Source: Hofstenia miamia
Taxonomy: Eukaryota > Xenacoelomorpha > Acoela
Assembly: GCA_004352715.1 (NCBI GenBank)
Contig: SCFE01000109.1
Coordinates: 1,148,326 to 1,212,325, forward strand
DNA length: 64,000 bases
Reading direction: 5' to 3'
Positions 43,364 to 54,711 of the stretch are shown here, in pieces. The notes beneath the pieces were generated by a model that worked only from the letters and a program-made list of their open reading frames with translations, made no database searches and was not told the origin of the DNA. The first letter of the stretch is position 1, and every line of letters starts with the position of its first letter. Both the position numbers and the translations under genes were made by a program.

Positions 43364-44050
43364 TGTAACAACTTTCTGCTTTCATACTTTCACTTATAGC
43401 TTATTATCATCTTGCAGGTGGTTTAACTGAATGTTTCTTCTGTAGGTTTGCTGTTCTTGGCTGTCATGGTTGCATGTAATATCTTCTACCAGGCATTATC
43501 ACTGTTTATCTACAGTTACTTTATAACATTAGCTGTGTTATTGCAGGTAAGGATTTACTTGTTGTTACTGCTTGACTAGTTTCTTCTGTTAACTTATTTA
43601 ACATAGAATTAACTGCTCATTTTTTAGGTGACAAAGCCAGGTGGTAACCTCTGTAATGATCTCCTAGTGGGCATCTGCCCAAAGCAGATCTCCACATCCA
43701 GTTTCACCATTCCATCCAATGCTTGAGTGCCACTTCTCAGCTCAATCAAGATAGCTTATGTGTACCCTACATTAGCTCAGTGCTTACTTAAGACATGACA
43801 CAACTCAACTGAGGCTCTAGTGTGTGAAAGTGTTATATCTATTTGCAACCTGAACTGTTACTAGTTGTTCATTAAATAGTACATGTAGCCATTACCAAAA
43901 TATATTGGCTTATTTAAATATAATTTGTTTGAACAACTGAAATAATAGCAATTGGTTTAATTACAATAATTTTAATCAACTTCTTTTTGATCTTAGTCTC
44001 TTCTTGCAATGTTTGCAGCTTATTTCTGATTATATTTGGATGATGCTACA
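43364..44050 (-). repeat. 5' LTR of copy A (LTR family 1)
   Basis: It runs on the plus strand from TGTAACAACTTTCTGC to GATGATGCTACA (687 bp). It is alignable with 33569-34751 apart from the large length difference. Confidence 0.87.
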
Positions 44051-45780
44051 AGAAACTTGCCAAACAGTGCCCCCACAAGATCACTATTGGCCCTGTTGCA
44101 TGGAAAGTAAAGAACTGGTTGTTACATTCATGCTCACTACCTGCTTCTCCAGGAAAATCTAAGAAGGCAATGGAGTGTTTAGAGAAATTCTATGCTTGCC
44201 TCATCAGGTCTAGCAGCCCACTCAGCCATCTACCTCCACAGATGATAGTGAACTACTTAGGAGTCACTTTCTCTGACTTAAACATCTTCTCAGACACTCT
44301 TAAAAAGTACATGTGGGGAGCAACTGCCAAAACAAATTTTCTGTCACTTAATTCTGAGTACACACTTCTGTGCACCAGTCAACTAATGCACTGTGAGCCT
44401 GGCTCAACAAAGCGGTTCCTCAAACTCATTGGTCACTAATGCATTCCCACTCACACAGAAATCCTTTTTAACTTAGAGTGGCTTAATTATCTGGAATGCA
44501 GATACAATCAGTTAATCAAAACTCAGCAAAATACAACAAAAGAGGGTGAGGTAATTCCCATCACTATTCTGGAACAAACAATGAAGTTGCCTGAGCAATT
44601 TTACCATGAGGAAGAGTTACTAGCCTCATCAGCAATCAAAGTGTCACCATCAACCAAGGCCTTGATCAAAGCTGTTAATTTAGAAAAATTCTCAGGAGCA
44701 GCAGTCTTGCCAAAAACTATGCCCACTTGGTCCATCACAGAAAATGAAAAGATCCTTATAATTGAACAACTTGCTGATGAGTTTGCTGATAAGCCAGTGA
44801 GTGCCAATCAAGTTGTTGAGCCCAACAGTGACAATGACATCCTAGGTCTTATGAAATGGTATCTCACAGAGATGTTCACTAATGAAGAACTGGTCCTCCT
44901 ACTATTGCCCTGGATGTAGAGTGTACCACCACTCATCTACTTATCACCACACCTCAGGTAGATAAATTACAGAGCCATAGACTGCAGAATCTTTTGGGAG
45001 TGTATTGGCAAAGCAAAAATCAATTATCCAGTTACCATCAGAATGGCCACCCTCAGAAAATGTTGAGAAGAACAATCTACTTGCCTTATGACTCCATTGA
45101 TCCTGCCATCTTGGAGGGTCCATTGCAGAAGGAAAATGGTCTCTGCCCACCTCTCTGATTGAACCAATTATGTATCAACCACCACTGAAGTTAATAGGGG
45201 GATATGCAGACTAAAGAAAATAAGGAAACTCACAATACTTTGCTAGAAGGTGGGAATCCCAAGAGGGTCTATATTGATGGGAAACTTACCATCAAGGACA
45301 TTTTTCAGAAGGGGAAACATATCTCTACTCAGTTGGAAAAAAATCCACTGCACAATCAATTCTCTGTATCCCTGTGTCATGATTCTGTTCCAGGCAGGAG
45401 GGGACCTGATGTGGACCAACAATACCAAAACAATTACCCACTATTATGATATCACAAAGTGGATAGAGATCATCACAATGCTATGTGCTGAAATTAACAA
45501 CCCTAAGGAGATGACTCTGCAACAAGTTAATGAGTATTGTTCTCTCTTCATCAACTATTCTATGCAAATGGGATCACTATGGGAGGTCTTCCTCCATTTT
45601 TAACCAGACATGAAAATTAGTATGGAGGATGCTCACACTTCAGATACAGATGCACTGATGACACTCCTCATTGCCTTGAAAGGCCTCAGGTTATATTAGA
45701 GGTTCTATGACACCATTACTCAGAGATTAAATGTGCTGTAACACAACTGCCCCATCAGTTCCAGATTACCAGAGCTCAAA
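44051..45780 (+). pseudogene. ORF3 of copy C, C-terminal part
   Basis: ORF3 resumes right after the nested element with KKLAKQCPHKITIG and KNWLL (A: MKNWLL). The frame then runs to 44439, including LKKYMWGATAKT (B: KYMWGATSET). Next are 44581-44919 (KLPEQFYHEEEL), a broken stretch with IGKAKINYPVTI (A: SEAKMNYPTTI), PKRVYIDGKL (A: KERVYIKGT) and HYYDITKWIEIITM (A: HYYNVTKQVEIITM), ending with LKGLRLY. At least six stops or frame changes. The order of blocks is the same as in copy A, which argues for one ancestral protein. Confidence 0.72.
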
Positions 45781-45944
45781 TATTTTAGACTATGCAGTGT
45801 AACAGTTACACAATGGGAGGCACTCATGCAAGTGACCTGGTGACCACATTACTCAGAGGTCTCATCATTTGACAACATATTAGCAAAGGAGATGGTCAAA
45901 GAAGCCTAGAAGTTGTTATGTGGCCCTACAGTCCAGTTACTACT

Positions 45945-45956
45945 GCAATGGGGATG
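45945..45956 (+). promoter_or_regulatory. Purine-rich tract of copy C
   Basis: GCAATGGGGATG lies directly before the LTR start TGTAGAGTC, in the position of a plus-strand primer. It is interrupted by pyrimidines, so it is a weak example. Confidence 0.6.
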
Positions 45957-46870
45957 TGTAGAGTCACTCAGGGCCCTTATTTTTGCTTTTATTTATTTAT
46001 TGGCACTCTCCTTTTATTAATTAGGTGCTAATTTTTGATTTAATTCAGTGATTTTAATGATTTTTAGTGTTTTTGAACTTAAGTTTCAAAGTAGTTATTA
46101 ATTGTCCCCTTGATCAAGTTGAATGGGTAATTGCTCATTTGAATTGTGAGGGAATTGAAGCAGATTTTGTAAAATGGTAAATATTTACCTTTTTCATGTA
46201 TATAAGTAGGGAAATCATTATAATAAATGTCAAATAAATTTTGTCTCACTGGATACCATTTGCTTTTTTATTTACTAAATATCTTTAACCTTTTAGCTAT
46301 GGTATTGATTTAATAAGAATGCAATTGTAAGATCCAGAAATAATGTGGGAGGAACTCTGCTGAGCTTGAGGCAACAACTTGCCCCTGGACAGATGGTAGC
46401 CCATATTGTGGTCACTTTAGGGCTAAGTATATGTATAGGGAATAAAAACTGTTAACATTGATTGGTTCATACATGCACTTAAGAACAACACAATGCAAAT
46501 ATAATATGCTGTTGGTGAATGAGAATACATGGCAATTACATGTGATTATATTTTATTTAATGAGCTGAGATAAGAAGAACACTGAGCTAAATTTGTTTAT
46601 TGAGCTAGAAATTAATACTAGAGACACACAATTAGGACCTTGGTGAGTAAGGTTGGTTTCTAATGATCTGGCTTCAGTGTGATGCCATGTGAATTGTTCA
46701 CTATCTGGAATGCCTTCTTGGGGAATGGTTTCAGGTTTTTCTACAATGAAATTGGTGAACTACCAATGTTCATTTGTTTTGTTGGAATATGGGTCACTCT
46801 CAGCAATGGTAAATCTTTGCAACCTTCAGTCTGTACTATGTGTTACTCAGTGCCACTCAAGCTGTTAGAT
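45957..46870 (+). repeat. 3' LTR of copy C (LTR family 2), end truncated
   Basis: It starts TGTAGAGTCACTCAGGGCCC and follows the E2 LTR to GTTAGAT. The last 20-25 bases, including the terminal CA, are missing and unrelated sequence begins. Confidence 0.85.
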
Positions 46871-48532
46871 AGGTCAATTACAGTGACACCTGCTTTTTTT
46901 AAGCTTCCCTCTTTTAACAAACTTTCAGCAAGCATCTTGGCACCAATGTATACAATTTTGCTAACCACAACAGCTGATTCAGCATCACACATCTAAAACA
47001 TTGTCATGACAAATCTGACTGGTTATAATGCAACACATTGCCTGAAGCTCACTTTTCCATTCAGTTTGAAAAGCTGCTGACTTATTGTCAAATAAGGAAC
47101 TGATATTTGTGTAACTGATTCTAGACATTTCAATCTAAAGCAAGATTGCCTAAGTAAACTTTGCAAATTAGATTATCAATACTTAAAGCTAGTTACATTA
47201 GTAAAATCTATCTTCAAGTGTGAAAAATGGATGGCAATGCATGTCAGACACTAAATAAGCAGCTTCCCTTTGTNATTAATTAGGTGCTAATTTTTGATTT
47301 AATTCAGTGATTTTAATGATTTTTAGTGTTTTTGAACTTAAGTTTCAAAGTAGTTATTAATTGTCCCCTTGATCAAGTTGAATGGGTAATTGCTCATTTG
47401 AATTGTGAGGGAATTGAAGCAGATTTTGTAAAATGGTAAATATTTACCTTTTTCATGTATATAAGTAGGGAAATCATTATAATAAATGTCAAATAAATTT
47501 TGTCTCACTGGATACCATTTGCTTTTTTATTTACTAAATATCTTTAACCTTTTAGCTATGGTATTGATTTAATAAGAATGCAATTGTAAGATCCAGAAAT
47601 AATGTGGGAGGAACTCTGCTGAGCTTGAGGCAACAACTTGCTCCTGGACAGATGGTAGCCCATATTGTGGTCACTTTAGGGCTAAGTATATGTATAGGGA
47701 ATAAAAACTGTTAACATTGATTGGTTCATACATGCACTTAAGAACAACACAATGCAAATATAATATGCTGTTGGTGAATGAGAATACATGGCAATTACAT
47801 GTGATTATATTTTATTTAATGAGCTGAGATAAGAAGAACACTGAGCTAAATTTGTTTATTGAGCTAGAAATTAATACTAGAGACACACAATTAGGACCTT
47901 GGTGAGTAAGGTTGGTTTCTAATGATCTGGCTTCAGTGTGATGCCATGTGAATTGTTCACTATCTGGAATGCCTTCTTGGGGAATGGTTTCAGGTTTTTC
48001 TACAATGAAATTGGTGAACTACCAATGTTCATTTGTTTTGTTGGAATATGGGTCACTCTCAGCAATGGTAAATCTTTGCAACCTTCAGTCTGTACTATGT
48101 GTTACTCAGTGCCACTCAAGCTGTTAGATAGGTCAATTACAGTGACACCTGCTTTTTTTAAGCTTCCCTCTTTTAACAAACTTTCAGCAAGCATCTTGGC
48201 ACCAATGTATACAATTTTGCTAACCACAACAGCTGATTCAGCATCACACATCTAAAACATTGTCATGACAAATCTGACTGGTTATAATGCAACACATTGC
48301 CTGAAGCTCACTTTTCCATTCAGTTTGAAAAGCTGCTGACTTATTGTCAAATAAGGAACTGATATTTGTGTAACTGATTCTAGACATTTCAATCTAAAGC
48401 AAGATTGCCTAAGTAAACTTTGCAAATTAGATTATCAATACTTAAAGCTAGTTACATTAGTAAAATCTATCTTCAAGTGTGAAAAATGGATGGCAATGCA
48501 TGTCAGACACTAAATAAGCAGCTTCCCTTTGT
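46016..48532. repeat. 1258-bp direct duplication joined by one N
   Basis: Bases 46016-47273 and 47275-48532 are the same sequence at an offset of 1259. The only difference I noticed is GCCCCTGGAC against GCTCCTGGAC near 46381 and 47641. The single N at 47274 is the junction. It is probably two overlapping or allelic contigs joined without merging. The duplicated unit holds most of the copy C LTR plus about 400 bases of unrecognised flank (46871-47273). Confidence 0.9.
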
Positions 48533-49087
48533 GTGTTCCAGCAATTGTGTTCAAACCCAAAAATTTTGTATATTGTACAAGAAACCTACCATGTCTGTTG
48601 CATATTGTGTCCTGAATTACATAAAAATTCAATTTTGAAAACAAATATATGTCTGTATATTACTAGCTCAAAAATGATTGACTCAATGAATGTAAGAAAA
48701 CCTTCATTTTATGATTTATAATGAAGTCCTCTTCTTACACCCNGAATCACTTCATTTCCATATGGCAAATAGTAATGGGGTGTTACGAGAACTTCAGGGT
48801 GTCCCATTGGAACGGGCTTCACTCGGTCTTAACTACTTGAGTATAAAACCATTGAGTTGCATTGTTTCTAAAATGGATTTCCTCTCATTGTTAAATCCCT
48901 ATATTTAGAGGATCAGTNGACTCAATGAATGTAAGAAAACCTTCATTTTATGATTTATAATGAAGTCCTCTTCTTACACCCACAGGCAAGTATCCTTTCA
49001 TGTTGTATGAGTATAAAACCATTGAGTTGCATTGTTTCTAAAATGGATTTCCTCTGATTGTTAAATCCCTATATTTAGAGGATCAGT
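48533..49087. repeat. Interleaved short duplications around two single Ns
   Basis: Bases 48679-48742 recur at 48919-48982 and 48839-48917 recur at 49009-49087. The Ns at 48743 and 48918 are the joins. The block 48744-48838 is present in one version only and contains GAACTTCAGGGTGTCCCATT, related to sequence near 63290. Confidence 0.85.
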
Positions 49088-50976
49088 TCCATTATATACG
49101 ATGTGATTTTCTGTGAAGAAAAAATCAGTGTTCTGATTGAAATCACATTTTTTATCCTCCCTTATTATGTTATAGGATATCATTTTCTTCAGTATGCCTA
49201 GATTGATTGCAGCATGACATTGTTCACCAATAAAAACTATATTCATCAATATTTGAGTCAGGATTAAGATATATTTTCATGAGGTTCATTTTCTATCAAT
49301 TTTTGTGCAGTGTAGGTAATTTAGCATTTTGCAATAGAATCACTCAAAACACAAAGCAATTTTAGAAATGTTATGTTGAATATTTTGCAGATGAGTTGTC
49401 AAAACTAGAGATATTACAACTCCTTTTAAGAAATTTACAGCTAAATTCTGTAATTCTACTTAAAGCTATTATGCAATAAATTTATATGATGTCTTAAAAT
49501 TTTCTTGAATGATATTTGTTCAAATAGTTTTTTGCAAGCAAAAAGTAAGCTAACATAAAGTTCCTGAAGTTGCCTATTGTATATCTTGTTAACAAGTTCA
49601 TGAACAATATAATCAAAATAAGCATACATCTAAAGTTAATTGATACAATATGAAAATCATCAAATGTTGATTTTACACTACACAGTCCAATGACTGAGAC
49701 TAGCAATTTAGTAAAAATTTTTGAAAAAGGCAAATATTTTAAAATTGTTGATTTGTTTGGCCTATTAATATTAAATAACTCCTAGTTTATTATATTTTAT
49801 TGGTGGAAGTTTATATTGGAATAATAAACACATTGAAATTTCCTTAAAATGGACATCTTAGATGATTTAAAATTTAATCATTCAAACTTAAAAAAAATTA
49901 TTGATGCTAAATGCTGATGTATGAAGTTACAGAATTGTAGTTGGATAAATAAGAATTTAAAATTCCATTTATAAGAGAATAGCTATTTTTGCATTTTAAA
50001 GCTAATTAATGGCATAATGTTATGTAAATTTTATTATATGAAATTGTAAATAAGCACTTCATTGACAATTTTTATAATGTTATACATTTTCTTAGGTATG
50101 AAAATATGACTAAGAGTTATGCAGCTTCATACACTAAGTCTTAAAACTTTGAATTTTAAATATTTATTTGAAGTCCAGATATTTACCCCCAAAAACATCT
50201 GGAATTGCCATTTTTACACATTATGGGACATGAATATAAAAAAAATCTTAAAAAAATTTTAGTAAGACTCAGCCATATATATTAGTCTAGATATTTTAGA
50301 TGGCATGCAATAATTAAATGATACTCTATATTCTATATTCATACAATAATATTAAGCTAATGGAAACATACTTTAAAGGTCATCTGCTTTAGTGGGATTT
50401 TGTAATTTCAAGAAGAATAAAAATTATCTAAAATATTTTAGATATTCACATAATTGCTTGAAGCACAATTCATCTTCCATGCCTTATGTAATGTGAAACA
50501 TAATTTTGGATTTTTTTCATAATCATGTTTTTGAATTTTAAATTTCTCTTAGCTTGCTCATCATAAGCAGTACCTTTATACATATACATCAATGCAAATT
50601 TGTTGTTTAATAAAAAATTGCAATGCCCAAATGTTGATTTTAAATGTCTCCCAATCTACTTTTACTTTACTTGTACAGAATGGCGATATTTGATGAAATT
50701 AGTTTTAAAATTGAATCGCAGGATGCCTAAGAAATTGCTTATTAGGTCTTTGATTGCCTCATTAGACTATTCTATAAATTGTTTTTACAACATACATATA
50801 TTATACACATATATATGTATAATTGTTTTGCATTAACTTTGTCTGTCCCACTTATGCATGTAAAGTAGTTGTTGTAATTAGTGCTTTTCGAGAGTATTTC
50901 AAATTACGACTATCATCAATTTTTTGTAAATGAATGGAATGAAATGAATTGCGCTCCAATATTTTAAACACTGCAA
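49088..50976. other. AT-rich interval upstream of the exchanger exon
   Basis: No coding sequence is recognised; short open frames at 49061-49249 (minus), 49494-49733 (minus) and 50600-50836 (plus) have no family resemblance. It could contain the 5' part or promoter of the exchanger gene. Confidence 0.45.
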
Positions 50977-51163
50977 ATGTTAAATTTAAGCAATAATCAC
51001 AGCGATCATTCGTATCCAATTCTTCAATTAGACTATGAAAGGATTTCTTCTCCTATGATGATAACACTGTGGGTACTTCTAGTAAGTGCTGCTAAAACAT
51101 TATTTCATTTAAGACCACAATTTTCGAAACGCATTCCTGAAAGCTGTGTTCTTATAGTTTTAG
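50977..51163 (+). CDS. Na+/H+ exchanger (SLC9A/NHE family), first visible exon
   Basis: The product is a plasma-membrane antiporter that exchanges Na+ for H+ to regulate pH and volume. The exon encodes YPILQLDYERISSP, TLWVLLVSAAKTLFHL and RIPESCVLIVLG. These match the conserved NHE start of the membrane domain (D-Y-x-x-x-x-x-P-x-x-x-x-L-W-x-L-L, then the P-E-S-C-x-L-I-x-x-G helix). The donor G|GTAATT leaves phase 1, which joins exactly to the next exon. The left border is uncertain: either the ATG at 50977 starts translation, or an acceptor at 50989-50990 (AAATTTAAG) makes this an internal exon. No signal peptide is visible. Confidence 0.85.
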
Positions 51164-51942
51164 GTAATTTTATTTAATCATTTTGGGATTTTATGCATTT
51201 AATATTGGTTTTATCTATAAAACGAAACGTTTTAAATCTTTCTTATTTTCTCAGAGCTCATTTGTAAATTGGGCGTTTGTTTTTTAATAGACACTAGTGC
51301 CTAATAAATATCAACAGTCTATTTTATTAATGCTTTGAGTTTGGAATTTGAACTGAGCTTGAATATTTGTATAAAGTTTCTATTGAAAGTAATTTTCAAT
51401 GTTATTATATATCTATGTATAAGTATTACAATTGCGGATGGCAATACTGATTTACTATAAATATTTGATATTGCAAAATTGAATTTTGATGTGATGTAAC
51501 TGACGAAATGCATCATCTAGTTTACGTAAGTATTACAAAAAGCTTCAAATAAGATAATGATTGCTTTACAGATTTTTTACTGAACAAGTTATGCGATTGA
51601 ATGAATTCATTTTTATCCCAATCACATTAAATTATATGTTAGATTAGAAAATCAATTAAATTATGCTAAATATTACTGTCATTGTATTGTTATTATTAAT
51701 GAAAAATGTGTAATATAATAACAGTTCTTACCAGAGTTGGCATGTTTTAAACAATTCCTGTTTAAAACATGTTTTAACCACTGTTTAAGAGTACTGTTTG
51801 TGCAGTGTTTTATAAATGTTTTTTTTCACATTTATATAGGTAAGTTTGGAAAAATTTGCCTATTCGTATTTTCATTACTGAATTTCTACCGAAAAAATAA
51901 CAAATTTGTTTACGTGCATGAAACGAAAAGTTAATGCTGATA
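51164..51942 (+). other. Exchanger intron, left part
   Basis: The intron begins GTAATTTTATT. No coding sequence is supported. The intron is 3.3 kb in total and carries the MITE at 51943-52477 and a (TA)n tract at 53225-53251. Confidence 0.7.
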
Positions 51943-52477
51943 AAGGTGTGTGCCCACTATCGACTTTTATCAGCAGATTTTAATCGAAAATGCAATTATT
52001 TTCGTTCACATTGGCGATTTTTTATCATCCGATTTTTTATCAGAAAAAGCGGAGTTGGAAGAGCGTTCAGACTATCGATTTTTTATCAGATGATAAATTA
52101 TCATCTTTTGATTGACAGTAAGAAAAACAACAACATCTGTTTATGGATTGGAATGTAAACAATGTTTACGTATTTTGAAGTTGAAATATTTCAACGACAA
52201 TATTTTACGTTTTGGAAGTCTGTTCCCTACTTGAGAAGTAAGCAATTAGTTTCAAGTAGCTATTCGACTAGTTTTAGTACCGTTCAGACTATCGACTTTT
52301 ATCAGCTGATAAATTATCAGATGACAGTAATTTGGCTGTTTTGCCAAAAAATCGGATGGAGCGTTCAGACTATCGACTTTTATCAGCCGATAAAAAAGCA
52401 GATAAAGTGTTCACACTATCGACTTTTATCACCGATTTCTTGACAGATGATAAAAGTCGATAGTGGGAACACACCTT
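51943..52477. mobile_element. MITE-like element in the exchanger intron
   Basis: Near-perfect terminal inverted repeats of about 29 bases: left AAGGTGTGTGCCCACTATCG, right (reverse complement) AAGGTGTGTTCCCACTATCG, both continuing ACTTTTATC. The subterminal motif TATCGACTTTTATCAGC recurs at least four more times inside (near 52072, 52289, 52367 and 52417), together with small palindromes such as GATAAATTATC. The element is about 535 bp and non-coding. The target duplication is not clear, so the superfamily is not assigned. Confidence 0.82.
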
Positions 52478-54477
52478 AAGCTTATAATTCCATCTTTGCT
52501 CTTATAAGTGGTTTTAGCAAAAAGCTGGTTCTGTCTAACAGCTGAAACACATGTTTTAAAAGTTTAAAACGTTTTTTTGTAAAAAATACACTTTTTGCCA
52601 ACCTTGGTTGTTACTACTTTAAGAAAGTTCATTCATATTTTGTTTTCAATAAAAATTCTATTTAACTAGCAAAAATATCATTTCATAACTTAAAAATTGC
52701 CATAGTTTTACCTAACTATAGACTTAGATTAATCTGGGTTTTTCTACTATCATTTTGCTAAAATTTATAAAGAAATTTCACTATTTTTTCACACATACCA
52801 TTTTCTTATAAATGCAATGTGATTATTAAACATAGGTTTTCTTCAGCTAAAAATTTCATGTGATTTCTTATTGTTTGAAAACCTTTTGCTTGCAAAATTT
52901 GCTTTATTTTCAGATCCCTATCATGAATTGTAACAACTTTTTTGTGTAGCTCCTTTGCTAATAGTCAAAGGTAGGCGTCTCATTAGCCTTACTCACAGGT
53001 TTACAAAGTCATTTGAAAAAACTAATGAAAATATAATATTCTTTTACGGGTCAATGTGGATTTAAGCAAAAGTTCTTATTCTTTGGTATACATATTGTTT
53101 ATAAAATAACAGTTATTCTATGCAGTCATCATTCCGAATCCCTTTTCACTAACTTAACACTTCTATTTAACATTTTGATATCAACTTATATCAACGAATG
53201 CTAAAAAGTTGTGCATAGCAATTCATATATATATATATATATATATATATTTTAAAAAATCAATTAGCACCAAATCAAGGAAATCGTGTTTTTTTCAAAG
53301 CGCTTAAATAATTCTATTAATCGCGCTCAAAATAACTAATGCGTTAAATCACGTATTGCCAATTAATTAGTTCTAAATTATTATTGCTCTGATATCAATC
53401 TCATTTATAGCAGGCAATCATTAAAAATAAATTATTCGAGATAACCATGTCATGACCAGGTTAAACCATTTATGAAAGCTCTAAGGTTATGGTTACACTA
53501 TGCAATTCAATCGCAGAAGTAATCGGAATTATTTTTACGCTACGAAACTCGGTTGCGGTTATTGTAATGTATAATTCAAATAGAAGTGATTTAAATCTTC
53601 TTTTTTGATAGGATATTGCATTCTAAATTTTTTATTCTGAAACATTAAAATTATTATCCTGAATCTCTTCATTATATGAGTGTTTGTAAATCTATACAAC
53701 AGCGCTATCGAATTTTTAGATGTATCCGAGGTTCATGCTGTTTCAAACCAAAACACGTTTATTACAGTAAAGGATGATGATTTATATTGCAATTGCAATT
53801 AGATATATTATTTTGTTGAAATTCTGGTTAAGTTGTTAAGTTTATTAATTTAACTTTTTCTAAGCTGATGATACAATTTGGAAATAACATTACGAATAGA
53901 ACGCATTTTGTTAATTCAATCATTTATTTTTTACGTAGACTTTCTATTGTTTTGCTAATACAAATTGCCGTCTAGTCATGTTTTGCAGTTTTCTTAGTTT
54001 TCTTAAGATGGTAGTATCCTGCAATCTCTATTTTATTTATTATAAGAGTTAAAACTTTGAACTTTTACACTTCAATGAGATAAATTGATTCGGTTCCCAG
54101 GAATCATATCTAGTGCATGACCCACTTATTATCCAACAAAAGAATGCTTTGTTATGCTCTCCTATATATCCGGACAATGAAATTTTAAAGTGGGCTATCT
54201 AATTTCTAAGCATATATCTTGTAACTGCTATATATTTAGTTGAATATTACCAAATGGTTCTTATGTACAAATATTATTTAGGAAATAACCCTCCTTCACT
54301 AGCTTAGCGCTTCTATTTAACATTAGGTTGGTGTGTTACAAAATTTCAATACCATTTTTTAGCATTTTTCAAACATATTTAAAAAATTCCAGGAGTTTGT
54401 ATTGTTACAACAATCTAATTATATTTTGAAGCGCATAAATACTGGTACCAATGGTATTCTATTTAATCTGTATTTAG
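52478..54477 (+). other. Exchanger intron, right part
   Basis: The stretch is non-coding. It contains (AT)n at about 53225-53251, and two related segments (TTCTATTTAACATT preceded by CACTAACTTA or CACTAGCTTA) near 53140-53175 and 54290-54325. The acceptor at the end is TCTGTATTTAG. Confidence 0.7.
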
Positions 54478-54711
54478 GCATTATTGTTGGCTTTTCTTTG
54501 CAAAATACTCCGATTAGTTTTCGTCTTGATACTGATTCATTTTTTCTCTTTCTTCTTCCTCCTATCGTGTTTGAAGCAGGATACTTTCTACCTGCTAGAT
54601 CGTTTCTTGAAAACTTAGGCACTATACTTTTATATGCCGTGATTGGAACTATTTGGAATACTTTTGCAGTTGGCACTGGAGTATGGTTTTTCAGTGACTT
54701 ATTTTCTATTG
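54478..54711 (+). CDS. Na+/H+ exchanger (NHE), second visible exon
   Basis: The exon is defined by the acceptor CTGTATTTAG|GC and the donor ATTG|GTTAGT. Joined in phase to the previous exon it gives ...[12 protein letters not shown]. It encodes [19 protein letters not shown], the most conserved NHE segment, then [21 protein letters not shown], which by motif is closest to the NHE3/NHE2 type ([16 protein letters not shown]). These are transmembrane helices lining the ion pathway. The frame is also open upstream of the acceptor (from 54393), but that part has no NHE similarity, and the phase match supports the inner acceptor. Confidence 0.9.

Larger units (their letters stand above)
33569..44050 (-). 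mobile_element. Near-complete gypsy-like LTR retrotransposon, copy A
   Basis: The copy is about 10.5 kb on the minus strand. Direct LTRs sit at 43364-44050 (5') and 33569-34751 (3'), with TGTAGCA...TGTTACA termini. A G-rich polypurine tract lies directly upstream of the 3' LTR. The internal order is gag with coiled coil, CCHC knuckle, DTGA protease, RT, RNase H, integrase with chromatin-distal tail, then ORF3. All catalytic motifs can still be seen, but there are roughly twenty nonsense codons, mostly TGA. A LINE fragment interrupts RNase H. It lies inside ORF3 of copy C, in opposite orientation. Confidence 0.88.
33142..46870 (+). mobile_element. Gypsy-like copy C, split by nested insertion of copy A
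   Basis: Recognisable plus-strand ORF3 sequence runs up to 33568 and resumes at 44051, with copy A inserted between. Downstream of ORF3 come a purine-rich tract (45945-45956) and a 3' LTR of family 2 starting at 45957. The 5' LTR, gag and pol of this copy would lie to the left, in or before the N gaps. The right end of its LTR is cut off near 46870. The ORF3 frames contain many interruptions. Confidence 0.8.

Noticed and set aside
33558-44052. GTAAGT at 33560 and an AG near 44052 as a giant intron in ORF3 of copy C
   Set aside because: The intervening sequence has paired LTRs, a polypurine tract and a complete antisense retroelement, so a transposon insertion explains it better.
46679-48255. 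Two identical 105-codon frames suggesting a gene pair
   Set aside because: They are the two halves of a 1258-bp duplicated contig around a single N, and the frame begins inside LTR sequence.
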